NCBI GenBank assembly: GCA_004195335.1
Contig: SDWK01000200.1
Span: 1-10,905 of the forward strand
DNA: 10,905 nucleotides
Origin: Shewanella sp.
GTDB lineage: Bacteria; Pseudomonadota; Gammaproteobacteria; Enterobacterales; Shewanellaceae
Direction: 5' to 3'
In this document: piece after piece, positions 6,571-10,905 of the stretch
How the letters are laid out: each line of letters begins with the position of its first letter
Numbering within the stretch: position 1 is the first letter of the stretch
Made by a program: the position numbers and the translations under genes
The notes under the pieces: generated by a model
Databases searched by the model: none
What the model was told of the DNA's origin: nothing
The model's input: the letters and a program-made list of their open reading frames with translations, nothing else

Positions 6571-7299
6571 GTGTTTTTTCTTAAAGGACTGAAAAAGAGC
6601 CATAGAATTAGCAGACTACTGCAGATAGCCATCGCGCTAACTCTCGCCGTGGGTCTAATCCAGTTATGGGAAACTAGCCTACTACAAGGACAGCAGCTTC
6701 TAAAGTCCCAAACGCAAAAGATGGCAAGATTGCTTGTTCAGCAGACAGCTTACGGTGCGGCTCCAGCCCTTCAATTACAAAACGATGAACAGTTGCAATG
6801 GCTCGCCAGCGCCTTAGTGGCAGATCCGAAAGTGATGTCAGCCAGTATTTTCAGTGAAGATGGACAGAGACTCTCATTTGCGCAAAGTGTCACCGTTGAA
6901 GAACTTGAGCCCGACTCTGATGAGCTCAATAAACTGTTGGAACGTTACCCTCCTTATGTTGAGCCGGTCACGCAAGATGATAAAAACTTAGGCTTTATCG
7001 AGGTCAGATTAGAACCGAGGTTATTCTTTAACGAGATTAAGGAAGCCCATCAGATCAATATGGAACAGCAGCAGATGATGTTAATCATCGCGGGATTAAT
7101 CGGTATGCTGCTTTCTCGCTCCCTCTCCTTCAAGAGAGCCGATTTCGATAGACGTAAAACTCGGATAAAACTGCGGCAAAAGCCCGGCAAGTTAAAGAAG
7201 AAAGAGCTGGAAAAACTCAACAAGGCACTCGCTAAGAGTCAAAAAAAGCAAGCAGATACAGATAAGGTGGATGGCGAGAAAATCGAAAAAGCCGAATAA
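6571..7299 (+). CDS. smp: Smp/YtjB family membrane protein (SerB-associated)
   Basis: 242-residue inner-membrane protein of the Smp (YtjB/AhpA-like) family, whose genes sit divergently next to serB across gammaproteobacteria. Its biochemical role is not firmly known. Seen: a basic N-terminus, a first membrane segment at about 16-33, a predicted periplasmic domain of about 130 residues, a second membrane segment at about 169-182, and a long cytoplasmic tail (186-242) very rich in Lys, Arg and Glu that probably forms a charged helix or coiled coil. The tail makes it longer than the E. coli homologue (about 214). The start is GTG with CAGG upstream (ATTCAGGTATAAAGTG); no in-frame ATG near it would keep the first membrane segment. 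The stop lies inside a tandem 9-bp repeat. It ends convergently with deoD, with a strong terminator between them. Confidence 0.92.
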   Translation: MFFLKGLKKSHRISRLLQIAIALTLAVGLIQLWETSLLQGQQLLKSQTQKMARLLVQQTAYGAAPALQLQNDEQLQWLASALVADPKVMSASIFSEDGQRLSFAQSVTVEELEPDSDELNKLLERYPPYVEPVTQDDKNLGFIEVRLEPRLFFNEIKEAHQINMEQQQMMLIIAGLIGMLLSRSLSFKRADFDRRKTRIKLRQKPGKLKKKELEKLNKALAKSQKKQADTDKVDGEKIEKAE

Positions 7300-7316
7300 G
7301 CCGAATAAGCCGAACG
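7291..7316 (+). repeat. Tandem 9-bp repeat spanning the smp stop codon
   Basis: GCCGAATAA occurs at 7291-7299 and 7300-7308, followed by a partial third copy GCCGAACG (7309-7316). The unit is in frame with smp and includes its TAA, so each unit reads Ala-Glu-stop. The gene therefore ends in two in-frame stops, with a third (TAG) at 7318-7320. Confidence 0.85.
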
Positions 7317-7377
7317 TTAGTTTTACGACCATTCTCAAAAACTAATAGCAAATCTAATATAAAAATAGAGGCAACAA

Positions 7378-7401
7378 AAAAGGGCTCATAAGAGCCCTTT
7401 T
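7378..7401. terminator. Bidirectional intrinsic terminator between smp and deoD
   Basis: The perfect stem AAAAGGGCTC / GAGCCCTTTT (7378-7387 and 7392-7401) has a 4-nt ATAA loop. It gives a GC-rich hexamer stem followed by T-runs in both directions: TTTT on plus, and TTTTTT on minus from the A-run at 7376-7381. It lies between the convergent ends of smp and deoD and would stop both transcripts. Confidence 0.92.
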
Positions 7402-7461
7402 AGAATGTCACTATCACTGTTACACCCGATTTAGCTCACTAAAGAATAGTGAATCAAATCA

Positions 7462-8172
7462 TTACAGTGTAATTGCAGCTTCAAGTGTCATTTCGATCAT
7501 TTCGTTGAAGGTTGTTTGACGCTCATCAGAAGAGGTCTTTTCACCGGTACGGATATGATCAGATACAGTACAAACACACAATGCTTTAGCACCGAACTCA
7601 GCAGCAACACCGTAAAGACCGGCAGCTTCCATTTCGACACCTAGGATGTTCATTTTTTCCATAACGTCGAACATTTCTGGATCTGGAGTGTAGAAAAGAT
7701 CTGCAGAGAACATGTTACCAACGCGGAATTTAGTGCCTTTAGCTTCAGCAGCTTTAACCACAGCGCTAAGTAGGCTGTAATCAGCAATAGCGGCGAAGTC
7801 TTGACCTTTAAAACGTAAACGGTTCACTTGAGAATCGGTACAAGCACCCATGCCGATTAGAACGTCACGAACTTTAACGTCAGTGCTAACCGCACCACAA
7901 GTACCGACACGGATAAGGTTCTTAACGCCGTAGTCTCTAATCAACTCAGTCGCGTAGATAGAGCATGAAGGAATACCCATGCCTGAACCCATAACAGAGA
8001 TACGAGTCCCTTTATAAGTTCCAGTATAGCCAAACATGTTACGTACATCGTTAACTTGCTCAACATTCTCTAGGAAAGTCTCTGCAATGTACTTAGCACG
8101 TAATGGATCGCCTGGAAATAGAACTGTATCAGCGAATGCGCCATCAGCTGCGTTAATATGTGGTGTAGCCAT
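7462..8172 (-). CDS. deoD: Purine-nucleoside phosphorylase, DeoD type
   Basis: 236-residue DeoD, the hexameric low-molecular-mass PNP that splits purine (deoxy)ribonucleosides with phosphate to base and (deoxy)ribose-1-phosphate in the cytosol. Seen: H5 (donated to the neighbouring subunit's site in the family), GDPLRAK (21-27) with R25, R44, the GSGMGIPS signature (62-69), R88-V-G-T, VEMEAAG (179-185) contacting ribose, and the catalytic D205 (SDH) with R218. All expected active-site residues are present, and the length is close to E. coli DeoD (239). The ATG has AAGGGG 8 nt upstream, within a possible AU-rich hairpin. It lies 150 bp after deoB, beyond a terminator-like hairpin, so its expression may be partly uncoupled from deoAB. 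Confidence 0.98.
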   Translation of the reverse strand: MATPHINAADGAFADTVLFPGDPLRAKYIAETFLENVEQVNDVRNMFGYTGTYKGTRISVMGSGMGIPSCSIYATELIRDYGVKNLIRVGTCGAVSTDVKVRDVLIGMGACTDSQVNRLRFKGQDFAAIADYSLLSAVVKAAEAKGTKFRVGNMFSADLFYTPDPEMFDVMEKMNILGVEMEAAGLYGVAAEFGAKALCVCTVSDHIRTGEKTSSDERQTTFNEMIEMTLEAAITL

Positions 8173-8173
8173 C

Positions 8174-8191
8174 TATATAACCCCTTATATA
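8174..8191 (-). promoter_or_regulatory. AU-only hairpin presenting the deoD ribosome-binding site
   Basis: In the deoD mRNA a perfect 7-bp inverted repeat, UAUAUAA and UUAUAUA, encloses GGGG (plus 8174-8180 and 8185-8191), ending one base before the start codon. The Shine-Dalgarno core AAGGGG is thus in the loop and first stem pairs. The structure is weak and could melt or form depending on temperature or translation. The pairing is seen; a regulatory role is inferred. Confidence 0.4.
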
Positions 8192-8288
8192 ATTGAACTT
8201 AAGCGTTACTAAAAGTAAGCAAACCTAAGCCTTTGTATGTGGCGGCCATCATCTACCCGCCAAAAGTTTTTAACTAACAAACTAAAAC

Positions 8289-8315
8289 TAGCGATAAGAT
8301 TGTATCTTATCGCTA
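8289..8315 (-). terminator. Terminator-like hairpin downstream of deoB
   Basis: The perfect 12-bp stem TAGCGATAAGAT / ATCTTATCGCTA has a 3-nt loop and starts 7 bp after the deoB stop. On the minus strand it is followed by the T-rich sequence GTTTTAGTTTG. It could terminate or attenuate deoAB transcription before deoD, or protect the 3' end of the upstream message. The T-tract is interrupted, so partial termination is the likelier outcome. Confidence 0.65.
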
Positions 8316-8322
8316 TTAATCT

Positions 8323-9540
8323 TTACTTAATAAACGACTCGCCATATTCCATAGGCTCAAGTTTAAAGTAACTTGCTATGGATTGACCCATGTCTGCAAA
8401 ACTCTTACGGCGGCCTAATGAGCCAGCCTTAAGTCCTGCGCCATATGCCAATACAGGCACACGTTCACGGGTATGGTCAGTACCTGGCCAAGTCGGATCA
8501 CAACCATGGTCTGCTGTTAGCAGTAATAGATCGTCATCGCTCAGCAACGCCATTAGTTCAGGTAAACGAGAATCAAAATACTCAAGGCTTCTCGCGTAAC
8601 CGGCTACATCACGTCTATGACCAAAATGAGAGTCGAAGTCAACGAAGTTAGTAAACACTATCGTATTATCACCTGCGAGTTTGATCTCTTCGAGTGTCGC
8701 ATCAAACAAGGCTTCTAGGCCTGTGCCTTTCACTTTCTTAGTGATACCGCAATGTGCATAGATATCGGCAATCTTACCGACACTCACCACTTCACCACCG
8801 GAATCTTTCAGTTTATCAAGCACTGTCTTTGCTGGCGGCTCAACCGCATAATCACGTCGGTTACCTGTGCGAGCAAAGTCACTAGGACCAGTCCCAGTGA
8901 AAGGACGCGCAATAACACGACCAATATTATAGGGCTCAAGTTCTTCACGAACGATCTGACACAAGGTATAGAGGTTCTCTAATCCAAACGTCTCTTCGTG
9001 ACATGCTATCTGGAAAACAGAGTCTGCCGACGTATAGAAAATTGGCAAGCCACTGGTCATATGCTCGTTACCGAGCTCTTCGAGAATCGCCGTGCCCGAT
9101 GCATGACAGTTACCTAAGTAATCAGACAAGCCAGCTCTCGCTAAAACTTTATCCGTCAACTCTTTAGGGAAAGAGTTGGTATGGTCGCTGAAGTATCCCC
9201 ATTCATACAGAACAGGTACACCCGCTAACTCCCAGTGTCCACTTGGCGTATCTTTACCAGTACTGAGTTCATCTGCATGGCCATAGGCACCAATGATCTC
9301 GACATCGTCACTGAAACCAGCTGGAAGCTGGCCCGTGCTCTCTTTCGATGCCAAGGCAAGGCCTAGACGCGAAAGGTTAGGTAGTTTCAACGGGCCTTCA
9401 CGACCTTCGTTTGCTTTTCCTTCGGCGCACGCTTGTGCTATATGACCAAAGGTATCAGACCCGGTATCACCGAAAGCTTCAGCATCTGCCGCAGCTCCAA
9501 TACCAAATGAGTCTAACATCATAATAAATGTACGTTTCAT
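8323..9540 (-). CDS. deoB: Phosphopentomutase
   Basis: 405-residue DeoB from the ATG at 9540. It interconverts (deoxy)ribose-1-phosphate and -5-phosphate, linking DeoA/DeoD to the aldolase DeoC. It belongs to the alkaline-phosphatase superfamily with two Mn ions. Seen: MLDSFGIG with metal ligand D10, KDTPSGHWE (96-104) with T98 as the expected phosphorylated Thr, TNFVDFD, and [17 protein letters not shown] (343-359) with D344, H345 and H356 as metal ligands. The start at 9540 is chosen because it gives the family N-terminus MKRTFIM and has GGAG 8 nt upstream (9549-9552). A start at 9570 would add ten residues and overlap deoA. The length matches E. coli DeoB (407). It follows deoA by 13 bp and is clearly co-transcribed. 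Confidence 0.98.
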   Translation of the reverse strand: MKRTFIMMLDSFGIGAAADAEAFGDTGSDTFGHIAQACAEGKANEGREGPLKLPNLSRLGLALASKESTGQLPAGFSDDVEIIGAYGHADELSTGKDTPSGHWELAGVPVLYEWGYFSDHTNSFPKELTDKVLARAGLSDYLGNCHASGTAILEELGNEHMTSGLPIFYTSADSVFQIACHEETFGLENLYTLCQIVREELEPYNIGRVIARPFTGTGPSDFARTGNRRDYAVEPPAKTVLDKLKDSGGEVVSVGKIADIYAHCGITKKVKGTGLEALFDATLEEIKLAGDNTIVFTNFVDFDSHFGHRRDVAGYARSLEYFDSRLPELMALLSDDDLLLLTADHGCDPTWPGTDHTRERVPVLAYGAGLKAGSLGRRKSFADMGQSIASYFKLEPMEYGESFIK

Positions 9541-9553
9541 ACTTAATGCTCCG

Positions 9554-10885
9554 TTACAGATCTGACTCACGAATATAGCGATATATTTCTGGAGTCTTCT
9601 CTGGTTTCGTCTCGCCTACGTGTATGGCTTTCTTAACCGCAGCTTCAGCTTCAGCAAACGCACTCTCTGATTGCGCATGAATGAAAGCAATAGGCTTATC
9701 AGCAGAAATTTCATCACCTAAAGCACAAACTTTAGTCAGACCAACACTGTAATCGAGTGCGTCACCGGGTCTGCGACGGCCACCACCTAAGGTAACCACG
9801 GCAAGACCGAGTTCACGCGTATCCATCGATGAAGCGAAACCGGTTTGGTCAGCATAAACTGGACGGATAATCTTAGATTCTGGCAGATACAAACCTGTGT
9901 TCTCGATGAAATCAGCAGGTCCGCCAAGACCAGAGATCATACGACCAAATATTTCAGCCGCCTTACCATTGTCGAGAACGCGATTTAGCTTTTCTCTCGC
10001 GTCAGCTTCACTAGAAGCGATACCACCTAACTGCAACATCTCGGCACATAAACCCATGGTCACTTCATAGAGACGAGGGTTACGGTATGCACCAGTTAAG
10101 AAGTCGACCGCTTCTTTAACTTCAACAGCATTACCCGCACACGAAGCCAACACTTGGTTCATGTCGGTAAGTAAAGCGGTAGTCTTAGTACCCGCACCGT
10201 TTGCAACGGCGGTGATACTACGTGCTAACTCTTCTGATGCCTCATAAGTTGGCATAAATGCACCACTACCGACTTTTACATCCATAGCAAGAGCATCGAG
10301 GCCTGCAGCCAATTTCTTCGAGAGAATTGAAGCGGTAATGAGTGAGATAGACTCAACGGTCGCGGTATTATCACGGATTGAGTAGAAACGCTTATCGGCA
10401 GGAACTAAATCGCCCGTCTGGCCAATAATGGCAACACCGGCTTCTTTAACTACTTTTCTGAACAATGCACTATCTGGCTCGGTTTGATAACCAGGAATGG
10501 CATCAAACTTATCTAACGTTCCACCGGTATGACCAAGACCACGGCCTGAGATCATCGGAACATATCCGCCACATGCTGCAGCCATAGGGCCAAGCATCAA
10601 GCTGATAACATCACCAACACCGCCAGTGCTGTGCTTATCGATGATAGGACCATCAAGGTCCAGTGATTTCCAGTTTAGAACGGTACCCGAGTCACGCATC
10701 GACGTCGTTAACGCAATACGCTCGTCCATGTTCATGTCATTAAAATACACAGCCATACCCAGCGCCGCTATCTGACCTTCTGAAACTGTGTTATCGGTAA
10801 TACCTTTAACGAAAAATTGAATTTCTTCTTTCGACAACGCCTCAGCATTGCGCTTCTTACGAATAATCTCTTGAGCTAGAAACAT
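9554..10885 (-). CDS. deoA: Thymidine phosphorylase
   Basis: 443-residue DeoA that phosphorolyses thymidine (and deoxyuridine) to base and 2-deoxyribose-1-phosphate in the cytosol. Seen: an N-terminal helical domain, the phosphate-binding KHSTGGVGD (84-92), the family signature [14 protein letters not shown] (113-126), and [10 protein letters not shown] (168-177) with R171, expected to contact the pyrimidine. The length is nearly that of E. coli DeoA (440), and the gene is complete. The ATG at 10885 has a strong GGAGG 7 nt upstream (10893-10897). Only 20 bp remain before the window edge, so the operon promoter and the expected deoC lie outside. The 13-bp gap to deoB indicates one transcript. 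Confidence 0.98.
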   Translation of the reverse strand: MFLAQEIIRKKRNAEALSKEEIQFFVKGITDNTVSEGQIAALGMAVYFNDMNMDERIALTTSMRDSGTVLNWKSLDLDGPIIDKHSTGGVGDVISLMLGPMAAACGGYVPMISGRGLGHTGGTLDKFDAIPGYQTEPDSALFRKVVKEAGVAIIGQTGDLVPADKRFYSIRDNTATVESISLITASILSKKLAAGLDALAMDVKVGSGAFMPTYEASEELARSITAVANGAGTKTTALLTDMNQVLASCAGNAVEVKEAVDFLTGAYRNPRLYEVTMGLCAEMLQLGGIASSEADAREKLNRVLDNGKAAEIFGRMISGLGGPADFIENTGLYLPESKIIRPVYADQTGFASSMDTRELGLAVVTLGGGRRRPGDALDYSVGLTKVCALGDEISADKPIAFIHAQSESAFAEAEAAVKKAIHVGETKPEKTPEIYRYIRESDL

Positions 10886-10892
10886 GGTACTG

Positions 10893-10897
10893 CCTCC
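10893..10897 (-). promoter_or_regulatory. deoA ribosome-binding site
   Basis: GGAGG on the minus strand, 7 nt before the deoA ATG, is the strongest well-spaced ribosome-binding site in the window. It fixes the deoA start. Confidence 0.8.
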
Positions 10898-10905
10898 AAG
10901 AGTGT

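Noticed and set aside
8240..8262. TGGCGG / CCGCCA 6-bp inverted repeat upstream of deoD
   Set aside because: It has a short stem with an 11-nt loop. It may be an operator, but nothing else supports it, and on the minus strand no T-tract follows.
8390..8982. Three plus-strand ORFs opposite deoB
   Set aside because: They are antisense to a highly conserved enzyme gene and show no coding signature of their own.
9541..9570. Upstream ATG adding ten residues to DeoB
   Set aside because: It would overlap deoA. The internal ATG at 9540 gives the conserved family N-terminus MKRTFIM and has GGAG at good spacing.

Overview
The window looks like a chromosomal segment of a marine gammaproteobacterium, most likely Shewanella or a close relative. 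This rests on protein resemblance and gene order. The order deoA-deoB-deoD / smp-serB / radA matches the E. coli neighbourhood deoCABD-(yjjJ, lplA)-smp-serB-radA-nadR. Here lplA is absent, and two genes (a PilZ-domain protein and an alpha/beta hydrolase) sit between serB and radA.

Layout from left to right. radA (51-1424, minus) encodes a full-length RadA/Sms-type recombination helicase whose core is unusually divergent. It is divergent across a 317-bp gap from an 804-residue protein with two PilZ-like domains (1742-4156, plus). A convergent 104-bp gap with a hairpin separates that gene from an alpha/beta hydrolase with a GTG start (4261-5205, minus). Next is a 307-bp gap with palindromes and candidate tiny ORFs (5206-5512), then serB (5513-6493, minus), divergent from smp (6571-7299, plus, GTG start). 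A strong bidirectional terminator (7378-7401) lies between smp and the convergent nucleoside-catabolism genes deoD (7462-8172), deoB (8323-9540) and deoA (9554-10885), all minus.

Functionally, deoA, deoB and deoD form the deoxynucleoside salvage/catabolic pathway. DeoA and DeoD release (deoxy)ribose-1-phosphate from pyrimidine and purine nucleosides, and DeoB isomerises it to the 5-phosphate for DeoC, which would be expected just beyond the right edge. deoA and deoB are tightly coupled (13-bp gap), but a 12-bp perfect hairpin separates deoB from deoD. SerB makes serine, and Smp is its conserved divergent membrane-protein neighbour. RadA acts in recombination and branch migration.

The most notable point is RadA. 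Its first ~38 residues (zinc finger) look like ordinary gammaproteobacterial RadA, but the ATPase and Lon-like domains differ at many normally near-invariant positions. This could mean 3'-end replacement by an integrated element lying just beyond the left edge, or a divergent paralogue in the native position. Other points are a 37-nt palindrome that creates similar short ORFs on both strands, an AU-only hairpin presenting the deoD ribosome-binding site in its loop, and a tandem repeat duplicating the smp stop codon. No tRNA, rRNA, CRISPR array, IS element or recombinase gene was found in the window.
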